Shown: positions 51,776-59,654 of the stretch, one piece after another
How the letters are laid out: every line of letters begins with the position of its first letter
Position numbering within the stretch: position 1 is the stretch's first letter
Assembly: GCF_004365355.1 (NCBI RefSeq)
Contig: NZ_SODP01000001.1
Location: forward strand, 937,473 to 1,001,472
Length of the DNA: 64,000 bases
Reading direction: 5' to 3'
Origin: Kribbella pratensis
GTDB lineage: Bacteria; Actinomycetota; Actinomycetes; Propionibacteriales; Kribbellaceae
Program-made: the position numbers and the translations under genes
The notes under the pieces: model-generated
What the model was told of the DNA's origin: nothing
What the model saw: the letters and a program-made list of their open reading frames with translations, nothing else
Database searches by the model: none

Positions 51776-52111
51776 GCGCTCGGTCAGTTCGTCGAGGTCC
51801 TCGGCGAACAAGAGATTGCGGCCGCGGTTGCTCTCCCGGACCCAGTCGGCCAGCGGTTTGCTCGCCGCGACCCGCGACGAGATGTCGCCGACCACCGCAA
51901 GCCCCATCCGGTACGAGACGAACTTCTGCGTGATCGCACCGGCCCGCCCGGTCCGCAGTTCGAAGAACTCGTCACCGAGCTGCTCCGGCGTGAACGCGAT
52001 CCACTCGGCCTGGTGTGCGTAGTACGCGTCGACGATGAGCTGCACGGCGTCGCTCTCGGTGGCGACGGCCGTGTCGCTGACGAACACCTTCACGCCGGCT
52101 AGATCAACCAT
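51758..52111 (-). CDS. DUF4180 domain-containing protein
   Basis: A 117-residue protein with the DUF4180 pattern: DAVQLIVDAYYAHQAEWIA, EFFELRTGRAGAITQKFV, YRMGLAVVGDIS and WVRESNRGRNLLF. The function is unknown; the compact alpha/beta family is often found near small regulators. The ATG at 52111 is preferred over TTG 52120 because TATTTT lies 7 bases upstream. Divergent from the HTH regulator, with shared operator-like repeats between them. Confidence 0.85.
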   Translation of the reverse strand: MVDLAGVKVFVSDTAVATESDAVQLIVDAYYAHQAEWIAFTPEQLGDEFFELRTGRAGAITQKFVSYRMGLAVVGDISSRVAASKPLADWVRESNRGRNLLFAEDLDELTERLQDRQ

Positions 52112-52118
52112 GTGCTTC

Positions 52119-52124
52119 AAAATA
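52119..52124 (-). promoter_or_regulatory. -10 element (TATTTT on the minus strand)
   Basis: TATTTT ends 7 bases before the ATG at 52111. Confidence 0.5.
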
Positions 52125-52133
52125 CCTTATCTG

Positions 52134-52157
52134 TCCCTACCTAACCATTTATAGGGA
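52134..52157. promoter_or_regulatory. TCCCTA-N12-TAGGGA operator-like inverted repeat
   Basis: Perfect 6-bp half-sites in the AT-rich divergent gap of DUF4180 and the HTH gene, with a third TAGGGA at 52181-52186 just before the HTH start. The arrangement suits autoregulation by the HTH protein. Confidence 0.45.
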
Positions 52158-52175
52158 ATTCTAAGGAACTTGCCA

Positions 52176-52181
52176 TAGTCT
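52176..52181 (+). promoter_or_regulatory. -10 element TAGTCT
   Basis: TAGTCT ends 6 bases before the ATG at 52188. Confidence 0.6.
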
Positions 52182-52187
52182 AGGGAG

Positions 52188-52607
52188 ATGGCGCAGGAGC
52201 TGTACTCGGTCGAGCAGGTGGCGAATCGGCTGGGGCTGCACGTTCGCACGATCCGGAACTATGTCCGCGACGGCCGGCTCAAGGCGGTGCGGATCGGCAA
52301 GCAGTACCGCATCAGCCGCGAGGACCTCGAGGAGTTCACCGGCGCACCGACCGCGGTGGTCGACGTCGACCGGTCCGCCCGGCACGTCGAGGCGTCCAGC
52401 ATCGTCCACATCGACGCCGTCGATCGCGCGACCGCGGACCGCATCACCACGCACATCCTCGGCGCGCTCAACCAGCCCGAGGCGGTCAATCTCAAGGCCG
52501 AGACCATCTACGACGAGGACCGGGCCGTCCTCAAGGTCATCGTCCTCGGCAACCTTCCGGCGACCGCCGACCTGCTGCGGCTGATCAACCTGATGGCGGA
52601 CCAGTAG
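52188..52607 (+). CDS. Excisionase/MerR-like HTH regulator with C-terminal effector domain
   Basis: A 139-residue DNA-binding protein. The N-terminal winged helix (2-50) reads ELYSVEQVANRLGLHVRTIR, NYVRDGRLKAVRIG and YRISREDLEEF, a typical HTH_17 domain. The C-terminal part (about 70-139) alternates strands and helices (DRATADRITTHILGALN, AVLKVIVLGNLPATADLLR) and could be a small ligand-binding or dimerisation module. It probably controls the divergent DUF4180 gene and itself. Such single-gene pairs behave like local switches. Confidence 0.85.
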   Translation: MAQELYSVEQVANRLGLHVRTIRNYVRDGRLKAVRIGKQYRISREDLEEFTGAPTAVVDVDRSARHVEASSIVHIDAVDRATADRITTHILGALNQPEAVNLKAETIYDEDRAVLKVIVLGNLPATADLLRLINLMADQ

Positions 52608-52610
52608 CAG

Positions 52611-53681
52611 CTACACCGAGCGAGAGGTCGCCGCAATCGCCAAGTCTGTCAGGGCTTTCCGGCTCGCGTCGTCGGCGAGCGGCGCCTCGTCCAGAGCGTA
52701 GAGGGCATCTTCCGTTCGGTTGGTGATCAGGTCTTCGCAGGCCTGTACGGCGCGCGAGTCCTGCAGGATCTCGCGCAGCAGCTGGATCTCGTCGTCGTCC
52801 AGATCCGGCCGCCCGAACAGCCGGTCGAACTCGGACAGCTGAACCTCGGACGCGTGATCGATCGCGTAGGCGATCAGGACCGTGCGCTTGCCCTCGCGCA
52901 GATCGTCCCCGGCCGGCTTGCCGGTGACCGCCGGATCACCGAAGACTCCGAGCAGATCGTCCCGCAACTGGAACGCCTCACCCAGCGGCAACCCGTAGCC
53001 CGACAACGCCGAGATCAACCGCGAGTCGGCGCCGGCCAGGGCGGCGCCGACATGGAGCGGCCGCTCGACCGTGTACGTCGCGGACTTGTACCGCAGTACT
53101 CGCAAGGCCAGATCCATGTCCGACTCACCGCTCGCCTGCGCCAGCAGATCGAGGTACTGCCCGGCGGTCACTTCGACCCGTACTGCGTCGAAGTACTGCT
53201 CTGCGCGGGCCAGCGCCGCTGCATCGAACCCCGACGTGTGCAGCAGTTCGTCAGCCCAGATCAGGCACAGATCCCCGAGCAGGATCGCCGCGCCGATCCC
53301 GAAACCGACCGGATCGCCGCCGTGGCCGCTCTTCTCGGCGCGCTCCCGCTGCAGCGCCTCGAACCGGCGATGAGCGGCCGGCGCACCCCGTCGTACGTCG
53401 GAGGAGTCCATCACGTCATCGTGGACGAGCGCGCTGACGTGCAGCATCTCAAGGCTGGCCGCGGCGGTCAGGATCGGCTGCGCAGGATCACCGCCGGCGG
53501 CCCGGAAACCCCAGTAACAGAAGGACGGACGCAGCCGCTTGCCTCCGCTGGTCGCATCCCGCGCGGCCTGCACCTGCTCGGTCAGCTCCGGCCCGAGCGC
53601 CGCCAGCCGCTCCTCCTGCCGGTCCAGGAACCCGCTCAGCGCCTGCTGGATCCCGCCCGGAATATCCACATCGCCATCCAC
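52611..53681 (-). CDS. Polyprenyl (geranylgeranyl-type) diphosphate synthase
   Basis: A 356-residue trans-prenyltransferase that lengthens allylic diphosphates with isopentenyl diphosphate. It has the first Asp-rich motif in HVSALVHDDVMDSSD, the second in FQLRDDLLGVFGD, and GGKRLRPSF before them, all required for Mg-diphosphate binding. The bulky residue upstream of the first motif that sets chain length is not interpreted here. The GTG at 53681 has a -10 hexamer 7 bases upstream; the long opening to 54281 is antisense to metF. Divergent from metF, as recalled for idsA2-metF in mycobacteria. Confidence 0.93.
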   Translation of the reverse strand: MDGDVDIPGGIQQALSGFLDRQEERLAALGPELTEQVQAARDATSGGKRLRPSFCYWGFRAAGGDPAQPILTAAASLEMLHVSALVHDDVMDSSDVRRGAPAAHRRFEALQRERAEKSGHGGDPVGFGIGAAILLGDLCLIWADELLHTSGFDAAALARAEQYFDAVRVEVTAGQYLDLLAQASGESDMDLALRVLRYKSATYTVERPLHVGAALAGADSRLISALSGYGLPLGEAFQLRDDLLGVFGDPAVTGKPAGDDLREGKRTVLIAYAIDHASEVQLSEFDRLFGRPDLDDDEIQLLREILQDSRAVQACEDLITNRTEDALYALDEAPLADDASRKALTDLAIAATSRSV

Positions 53682-53688
53682 ATCTCGG

Positions 53689-53694
53689 AGCGTA
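53689..53694 (-). promoter_or_regulatory. -10 element (TACGCT on the minus strand)
   Basis: TACGCT ends 7 bases before the GTG at 53681. Confidence 0.5.
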
Positions 53695-53726
53695 GTCGTT
53701 GGGCAGACAGGGCTGAGCACCGCGGG

Positions 53727-53732
53727 TAACCT
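53727..53732 (+). promoter_or_regulatory. -10 element TAACCT of metF
   Basis: TAACCT ends 7 bases before the ATG at 53740. Confidence 0.55.
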
Positions 53733-53739
53733 GTGCGGC

Positions 53740-54687
53740 ATGGCGAACGGGCTTCCTTCGACGCGTCCCGGCGGGGCGCCGACGATCCGTGAACTGCTTG
53801 CGTCCGGAGACCGGTCCTTCTCGTTCGAGTTCTTCCCACCGAAGACGCCCGAGGCCGAGGAAGTGCTGTGGCGGTCGATCCGTGAGATCGAGCAGCTGCG
53901 CCCGACCTTCGTCTCGATCACGTACGGCGCCGGCGGGACCACCCGCGACGGCACGATCCGGGTCACCGAGCGGGTCGCCCAGGACACGTCGCTGACCCCA
54001 CTCGGACACCTGACCTGCGTCTCGCACTCGCGGGACGAGCTGCGTTCGGTGATCGGCGCGTACGCCGGAGCCGGCGTGCGGAACATGCTCGCGCTGCGCG
54101 GCGACCCGCCCGGCGGGCCGAACCAGCCGTGGGTCGCCCACCCCGAGGGCCTCAACCACGCGGTCGAGCTGGTCGAGCTGATCCGTTCACTCGGCGACTT
54201 CAGCGTCGGCGTCGCGGCGTTCCCGGACAAGCACCCGGAAGCGACCTCGCTGGAGGCGGACGCCCAGGTGCTCGCCGCCAAGGCGCAGGCGGGTGCCGAC
54301 TATGCGATCACCCAGATGTTCTTCGGTGCAGACGACTACTTCCGGTTGGTCGACCGCTCCGCCGCGCTCGGCTGCGGCATGCCGGTGCTGCCGGGCATCA
54401 TGCCGGTCACGAACATCAAGCAGATCCAGCGGATGGCCGAGCTCACCGGGATGGCGTTGCCCGAGGCGGTGACGTCGCGGCTGCTTGCGGTCGAGGACGA
54501 TCCGGCGGCGGTTCGCGAGGTCGGCATCGAGATCGCGACCGAGCTCTGCGAACGCCTGCTGGCCGGCGGGGCACCGGGTATTCATTTCATCACCCTGAAC
54601 AGGTCGACAGCGACCCGGCAGGTCTTCCGCAACCTCAGCTCCCAGCCCACAAGTTCGTCTTTTTCTTCTCTGACCACCAACGGCTGA
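53740..54687 (+). CDS. metF: 5,10-methylenetetrahydrofolate reductase
   Basis: A 315-residue FAD TIM-barrel enzyme that makes 5-methyl-THF for methionine synthesis. Motifs: FSFEFFPPKTPEAEE with the catalytic Glu, ITYGAGGTTRDGT, HLTCVSHSR, NMLALRGDPPGG with the folate-binding Asp, ITQMFFGADDYF and PGIMPVTNIKQI. No C-terminal SAM-regulatory domain, as expected in bacteria. The last 20 residues are Ser/Thr-rich. The start is fixed by the -10 hexamer. Confidence 0.96.
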   Translation: MANGLPSTRPGGAPTIRELLASGDRSFSFEFFPPKTPEAEEVLWRSIREIEQLRPTFVSITYGAGGTTRDGTIRVTERVAQDTSLTPLGHLTCVSHSRDELRSVIGAYAGAGVRNMLALRGDPPGGPNQPWVAHPEGLNHAVELVELIRSLGDFSVGVAAFPDKHPEATSLEADAQVLAAKAQAGADYAITQMFFGADDYFRLVDRSAALGCGMPVLPGIMPVTNIKQIQRMAELTGMALPEAVTSRLLAVEDDPAAVREVGIEIATELCERLLAGGAPGIHFITLNRSTATRQVFRNLSSQPTSSSFSSLTTNG

Positions 54688-54700
54688 GGTTGCTCGGTCG

Positions 54701-54706
54701 TATCCT
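54701..54706 (+). promoter_or_regulatory. -10 element TATCCT of sixA
   Basis: TATCCT ends 6 bases before the ATG at 54713, 14 bases past the metF stop. Confidence 0.55.
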
Positions 54707-54712
54707 TGCGCA

Positions 54713-55252
54713 ATGGCTGACCCGTCGGACCTGTTGATCGACCGCACGCTCGTCCTGCTTCGGCACGCGAAGGCGGTGCCGCCCGAGTCGAGGCCGGATC
54801 TGCCCGATTTCGACCGGCCGCTCGCGGACCGCGGTCGCGCCGACGCCGCAGCGGCCGGCCGGTATCTCGTTGCCCAGGGCATCGAAGCCGACCTGGTCCT
54901 GTGCTCGCCGTCGAAGCGCACCCGCGAGACCTGGAAGTACGTCGCCGAGGCCGGCGTCACCGCGTCCGACGTCTGGTATGACAAGCGGATCTACAGCGCC
55001 GACGCCGACGGACTCCTCGACGTCATCCACGAGACCCCGACCGAGGCCCGCACCGTGATCGTGGTCGGGCATGCGCCCGGGATCCCGTGGCTCGCCGACG
55101 AGCTGGCCCTGGACGGCACCAGCCCGGAGCGCGTCGAGCTCACCCAGAAGTACCCGACGTCCGGTCTCGCGATCCTGCACCTGACCTGCCGCTGGTCGGA
55201 CCTCGCCCCCAACGAGGCCGACCTCGTGCAGTACGTCGTACCGCGCGGCTAG
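54713..55252 (+). CDS. sixA: SixA-type phosphohistidine phosphatase (histidine phosphatase superfamily)
   Basis: A 179-residue phosphatase. It has the RHG-type motif LVLLRHAKA with the nucleophilic His, the RGRADAAAAGRYL helix with a phosphate-binding Arg, and the second catalytic His in VVGHAPGI. SixA removes phosphate from histidine on phosphotransfer proteins; small-molecule phosphatase activity is an alternative. It is independently transcribed from a leaderless promoter and overlaps the convergent helicase gene by 4 bases. Confidence 0.9.
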   Translation: MADPSDLLIDRTLVLLRHAKAVPPESRPDLPDFDRPLADRGRADAAAAGRYLVAQGIEADLVLCSPSKRTRETWKYVAEAGVTASDVWYDKRIYSADADGLLDVIHETPTEARTVIVVGHAPGIPWLADELALDGTSPERVELTQKYPTSGLAILHLTCRWSDLAPNEADLVQYVVPRG

Positions 55253-57471
55253 CTCGCGGCAGGCAACCAACGGGTCGTGCTGTTGATGGTGATCAAGCGT
55301 TGGGTCGCCCGGGTCAGCACGACATACAGCGCGCGTACCCCGCCCAGGGTGTCGCTGACGATGCGGTCCGGCTCGACGACCACGACCGCGTCGTACTCGA
55401 GGCCCTTGGATTCCAGTGGGCTGAGTGCGACGACGCGTGGATCGCCCAGCTCGGCGAGCACCTGGTCGACGGCAGGGCGCAGCTTCGGCGGCACGATGAC
55501 GCCGACCGTGCCCTCGACCAGCTGGAGCAGCTCGGCGGCCGCGTCGGCGGCGGCCTCCGAGACCTTGCCCTCGTCGAAGATCCGGTGCTCCGGCTCCACG
55601 CCAGTACTGCGGACCGCGTTGGGCAGGTCCGCGTCGGGGATGGACTGCCGGATCACCTCACCGGCGAACGAGTAGATCTCGGCCGAGTTCCGGTAGTTGG
55701 TGGACAGCCGGAACGAGTGCCGCTGCAAATGCGAGAGCATCGAGTCCATCGCGGCCCGTGCCTCGTCCGGGTCCGGCCACGAGCTCTGCGCTGGGTCGCC
55801 GACGATCGTCCAGCTGGCCTGCGGCCCGCGCCGGGTGACCATCCGCCACTGCATGGGGGAGAGGTCCTGCGCCTCGTCGACCAGCACGTGCGCGTACTCC
55901 TCCGGCTCCTCCGCCTCCCTGGCGGCAGCCGCCCGGGCGCGGCGCTCGGAGCTGGTCAGCACCTCGTTGACGCCGTCGCTCAGTCCCTCCAGCCAGTCGA
56001 ACTCCTCGTCGGTGTTCTCCTGCACCGGTGGGCGACCCAGGAAAGTGCTCAGCTCGTCCAGCAACGCCACGTCGGCAATGGTGAACTCATCCGTCGTACG
56101 GATCCCTCTGGCAAGCGCGTCGATCTCAGCAGGGGTCAGGTCGTTCCGCGCCCAGCGCTGCAGCCGGCGTGGGTCACCGAGCCAGCGCAGCACGGACTCC
56201 GGCGTCACCACCGGCCACCACTGGCTGAAGAACGTCCTGAACGCCGGAGTGTCGGCCACACGATCACCGAACGCCTCACGGTCGCCCAGCGGCCCGCTGC
56301 GGAGATCCTCCGGGAACCGCTGCCACAGTGCGGCGATCAGCCCCTTGCGAGCCTCACTAGCCGCCTTGTTGCGAGCAGTGCGGCGCAGCGCGTTCCGGCG
56401 TACGTTGTCGAGCTGGTTGGCGTCCAGCTCGACCGTGGCGCCGCCGAGGAACACGCGAAGGTTGGTCGGTGCGTTCGGCACCCGGTCGCGGGCAGCACGC
56501 GCCAGGATGGCGCGCATCCGCAGTGAGCCCTTGATCGCGGCTACATCGGCCTCGTCGACCGCAGTGGCCTTCACACCGTCGACAAGCTCACCAACAGCAC
56601 GCAGCGAGACGGTGTTCTCACCAAGGCTCGGCAGCACGCGCTCGATGTACGCCATGAACGCGGCAGACGGCCCGACGACGAGTACGCCGCCACGCTCGAA
56701 GCGCCTGCGGTCGCTGTAGAGCAGGTACGCCGCCCTGTGCAGAGCGACCACGGTCTTACCTGTGCCCGGTCCACCGCCGATGACGGTGACGCCACGAGCT
56801 GGCGCGCGGATCGCCTCGTCCTGCTCGGCCTGGATGGTGGCGACGATGTCGCGCATCGTGTGGCCACGGGCCCGGGACAGCGAGGCCATCAGCGCGCCCT
56901 CACCCATCACCGGCAGGTCCTCGGGCGCGCGCTCCGGCGCCAGCAGGTCGTCCTCGAGCCCGACGATCCGCGGGCCCTTGTTCCGCAGTACGCGACGCCT
57001 GACGACCTTCTGCCGGTCCGTGGCCGTGGCCCGGTAGAACGGCTCGGCCGCGGGCGCGCGCCAGTCGATCACCAGCGGCTCGTACTCCGCGTCGCGGACA
57101 CCGATCCGGCCGACGTACAGCTTGTCCAGGTCGGCCGCCGTCCCCACAGGGGGCTCGTCGTCCCCGTGGTCGGAGTCGAGCCGGCCGAACACCAGGCCCT
57201 CGTGCTCGGCATCGAGCTCGGCGATCCGGCGGGCAGCGGCGAACACGAGCACGTCCCGCTCGTACAGGCCGGTCTGCTCCTCGTCGCGGACCCGGCCGAC
57301 GTTCTGCGCCTGGCCACGCTGGTGACCCTCGACCGCGATCCGGGACGCGGACCGCGCGGCCTCCTCGACCCGGCCGTACACCCGGTCGATGTGTTGCTGC
57401 TCAGCCGCCAGCTCCGCCCGCTCCACGCTGTCAAAGTTGTCGTGATCGGCCGATGTGGGGGTTTGATCCAC
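55249..57471 (-). CDS. HelD-like (UvrD-related) RNA polymerase recycling ATPase
   Basis: A 740-residue superfamily 1 helicase-like protein. The N-terminal coiled-coil (AELAAEQQHIDRVYGRVEEA) and the DKLYVGRIGVRD/VIDWRAPAAEPFYRA segment are typical of HelD, followed by Walker A GGGPGTGKT (about 233), Walker B LVDEAQDLSPMQ, STNYRNS and the late KGLEYDAVVVVEP and YVVLTRA motifs. HelD frees stalled RNA polymerase, and actinobacterial relatives can protect it from rifamycins. The GTG at 57471 with AGAGAGGA upstream is chosen, because the TTG at 57522 lies inside the preceding terminator hairpin. Confidence 0.9.
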   Translation of the reverse strand: MDQTPTSADHDNFDSVERAELAAEQQHIDRVYGRVEEAARSASRIAVEGHQRGQAQNVGRVRDEEQTGLYERDVLVFAAARRIAELDAEHEGLVFGRLDSDHGDDEPPVGTAADLDKLYVGRIGVRDAEYEPLVIDWRAPAAEPFYRATATDRQKVVRRRVLRNKGPRIVGLEDDLLAPERAPEDLPVMGEGALMASLSRARGHTMRDIVATIQAEQDEAIRAPARGVTVIGGGPGTGKTVVALHRAAYLLYSDRRRFERGGVLVVGPSAAFMAYIERVLPSLGENTVSLRAVGELVDGVKATAVDEADVAAIKGSLRMRAILARAARDRVPNAPTNLRVFLGGATVELDANQLDNVRRNALRRTARNKAASEARKGLIAALWQRFPEDLRSGPLGDREAFGDRVADTPAFRTFFSQWWPVVTPESVLRWLGDPRRLQRWARNDLTPAEIDALARGIRTTDEFTIADVALLDELSTFLGRPPVQENTDEEFDWLEGLSDGVNEVLTSSERRARAAAAREAEEPEEYAHVLVDEAQDLSPMQWRMVTRRGPQASWTIVGDPAQSSWPDPDEARAAMDSMLSHLQRHSFRLSTNYRNSAEIYSFAGEVIRQSIPDADLPNAVRSTGVEPEHRIFDEGKVSEAAADAAAELLQLVEGTVGVIVPPKLRPAVDQVLAELGDPRVVALSPLESKGLEYDAVVVVEPDRIVSDTLGGVRALYVVLTRATQRLITINSTTRWLPAAS

Positions 57472-57515
57472 CGAGGTCCTCTCTACCGCCGGGCACCACC
57501 CCGACACAGAACACA

Positions 57516-57540
57516 GGAACAACCAATCTTAGGTTGTTCC
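57516..57540 (-). terminator. Hairpin terminator after the CrtI-like gene
   Basis: Nine perfect base pairs (57516-57524 with 57532-57540) and a 7-base loop, 22 bases past the CrtI-like stop in minus sense and followed by a T-rich TGTGTTCTGTGT run. It insulates the helicase gene from upstream transcription. Confidence 0.7.
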
Positions 57541-57562
57541 CCTGTCCAACCCCACCGCGGCC

Positions 57563-58870
57563 TCAGGCCTTCCCGATGGCGTCGGCCACAATCGCGGCGC
57601 CGAGCGTGGTGGCGGGCACGCCGGAGCCCGGGTGCGCGCCCGCTCCGACGCAGTACAGGCCCTTCACCGGCGACACGTTCGAGGCGCGTCGTCGGGCGGT
57701 CCGGTAGCCCTCCCAGGCCACGCCGGCCCACCAGGACGGAGACGTCTGCCGCGACACCACGTTGTCCCGGACGGGCAGCCCGCGCGCGACCAGCAGGTCC
57801 AGTACGTCGTCGGTGGGGTAGCCGTGGACCAGCACGGACCACGCCTGGTGACCGGCGGGCGCCGTACCGCCCGTGCGCACCACGACCGTCGGTGTCCCGT
57901 GCAGCACGGTCTCGAACGGCAGCTCCGGAACCGGGTCCTTCAGGCCGAGGTGGACGACGTACGCCGCCTGGGCCTGGTGGGTCGCGAGGATCCGCTTGCG
58001 GACCTTCTTGGCCACCGGATCGGCCACGAAGCTCTCGTAGAGCACCCGCGGGTCGATGTCACTCACCACGACGTCCGCTGGGAGCTCTGTGCCGTCAGCG
58101 AGCCGTACGCCGGTCACGACGCCGCCGGTCGTCGTCACCGCGACCACCTCTGCGCTGGTGTGAACGGTGATCTTCCGCTCGCTCGCCCGCTGCACCAGGG
58201 CATCCGCCAGTGCGCCGAAGCCACCTGCGATCGTCCAGCGGCCGAACGTGCGCTCCAAGTACGTCCACACGCCGACGTACCCGGGCGTGAGCGCCGCCTC
58301 CGAACCGCCTTGGGCTGCGAAGTGCCGCAGGACCGCACGGGCCCGCTCGTCGCTCAGCTCGCGCTGAGCGACCTTCTCCAGCGACTGCCACGGCTTGAGG
58401 GCCCGGATCGTCTTGATGGGCAGCTTGTCTTCGAGCGGTGGCTCGAGTGAGGTCTTCCGCAGGATCTGCCACGTGTCGCCGTACGAGTCGACCAGTGCGG
58501 TCCACTGCTCGGCCACGGCCGCGCCTGCGAGGTCGGTCCACGCCTCCTCCTGCAAGCCGCGGTCACTGATCGGCAGGTCGAGTACAGAGCCGTCGGTGAA
58601 CATGTGCCTGCGTGGCTCGGTCACCGGCTCGAGCTGGACCAGACTCTCGATCGGACGGCCGCTCTTGCGGAACAAGTCGCGCAGCGCGGCCGGCAGCGTC
58701 GTACTGGCTGCTCCGGCGTCCCAGGTGAAGCCGTCTGCTTCGACGCGGCCGAGCACGCCGCCGAGATGCTCGTTCTGCTCGCAGATGGTGACCTGGTGGC
58801 CCAGCTTGGCCAGCCGCACCGCACTGGCCAGACCAGCCAGACCGGCACCGACAACAATCACGTTCGCCAT
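57563..58870 (-). CDS. Phytoene-desaturase-like FAD oxidoreductase
   Basis: A 435-residue flavoprotein with the N-terminal FAD fold ANVIVVGAGLAGLASAVRLA, the following EQNEHLGGVLGRVE and the C-terminal GLYCVGAGAHPGSGVPATTL that marks the CrtI/pyridine-nucleotide family. It is shorter than true phytoene desaturases (about 490-500) and no crtB or crtE lies beside it, so the substrate may be another isoprenoid or lipid. Its ATG overlaps the stop of the DUF4126 gene (TGATG), forming an operon. Confidence 0.88.
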   Translation of the reverse strand: MANVIVVGAGLAGLASAVRLAKLGHQVTICEQNEHLGGVLGRVEADGFTWDAGAASTTLPAALRDLFRKSGRPIESLVQLEPVTEPRRHMFTDGSVLDLPISDRGLQEEAWTDLAGAAVAEQWTALVDSYGDTWQILRKTSLEPPLEDKLPIKTIRALKPWQSLEKVAQRELSDERARAVLRHFAAQGGSEAALTPGYVGVWTYLERTFGRWTIAGGFGALADALVQRASERKITVHTSAEVVAVTTTGGVVTGVRLADGTELPADVVVSDIDPRVLYESFVADPVAKKVRKRILATHQAQAAYVVHLGLKDPVPELPFETVLHGTPTVVVRTGGTAPAGHQAWSVLVHGYPTDDVLDLLVARGLPVRDNVVSRQTSPSWWAGVAWEGYRTARRRASNVSPVKGLYCVGAGAHPGSGVPATTLGAAIVADAIGKA

Positions 58871-59481
58871 CAGGCAGCAGTGCTCCCGGTCGCAGTGGTA
58901 GTTCGTCTCTCTCGCCACGCTCTGAACCTGCGATATCCGCGCCGGATCAACCGGAACGCGAAGTACACCCCGATCAGTCCGAGGATCAGCAGGACACCGG
59001 CGATGATCATCGCGGCCTCGGGATGGAAGGCCGCCAGCGACACCACACTGGCGACCGCCACATCCTCACCGGAGGACGCGGCGATGTTGGTGACCGGCTC
59101 GGGGGAGGTGTTGATCGCCAGCCGCAGACTGGCCTTCACGGAGTGCGAGAGGAGCGCCACCAGTCCACCGGTGGTCGCGATGATCGCCTGGTGCAGCGTG
59201 CCGGCCTGGCCGGCCAGCATCGCGGCCAGGATCGCGCCGATCGTCGGCCGGATCACCGTCGAGATCGCGTCCCACGCGGAGTCGACGTACGGGATCTTGT
59301 CGGCGACGAACTCGAACGCGAACAGAACACCCGCTGCGATCAGCACCGGTGTCGTGGTCAGTGCGTGCGGTACGTCGTCGGCACCGGCGAACCGGCCCAG
59401 CAGACCGAGAATCAGCACGCAGACATAGGCATTCACGCCACTGGCCCAGCCAGTCGTGATCGCCAACGGCAGCGCTTCCAA
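58870..59481 (-). CDS. DUF4126 membrane protein
   Basis: A 203-residue protein with about five helices. The family pattern is GWASGVNAYVCVLILGLLGR, FEFVADKIPYVDSAWD, RPTIGAILAAML and a C-terminal SFHPEAA-like LAAFHPEAAMIIAGVLL. The function of DUF4126 is unknown; members are sometimes fused to or beside lipid or isoprenoid enzymes, in keeping with the coupled CrtI-like gene. The ATG at 59481 begins directly with the family's first helix. Confidence 0.85.
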   Translation of the reverse strand: MEALPLAITTGWASGVNAYVCVLILGLLGRFAGADDVPHALTTTPVLIAAGVLFAFEFVADKIPYVDSAWDAISTVIRPTIGAILAAMLAGQAGTLHQAIIATTGGLVALLSHSVKASLRLAINTSPEPVTNIAASSGEDVAVASVVSLAAFHPEAAMIIAGVLLILGLIGVYFAFRLIRRGYRRFRAWRERRTTTATGSTAA

Positions 59482-59601
59482 TGTCCTGCTCCGTAACCCT
59501 CAGTGGCCGTACGTCACGACACACGTTTTCGTCAGTATCGAACCCTCGGTTGTGAGTTTTGGTTAACCGTTGACATCCGCGTCGCCTCGACTCACAGTGA
59601 C

Positions 59602-59607
59602 TAGGCT
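59602..59607 (+). promoter_or_regulatory. -10 element TAGGCT of the secreted amidase gene
   Basis: TAGGCT lies 48 bases before the ATG at 59655. TTGACA at 59570-59575 is 26 bases away, too far for a standard -35. The leader carries AGGAG at 59644-59648. Confidence 0.4.
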
Positions 59608-59654
59608 GCCAGTCTGTGTGACCGGCACCCGCCCGAGGGGTTCAGGAGAACATC

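Noticed and set aside
57472..57562. Rifamycin-associated element before the HelD-like gene
   Set aside because: The hairpin there does not carry the expected element sequence and is better explained as the terminator of the CrtI-like gene.
59570..59607. TTGACA/TAGGCT as a complete promoter for the amidase gene
   Set aside because: The 26-base spacing is too long for a standard sigma factor; only the -10 box was kept.
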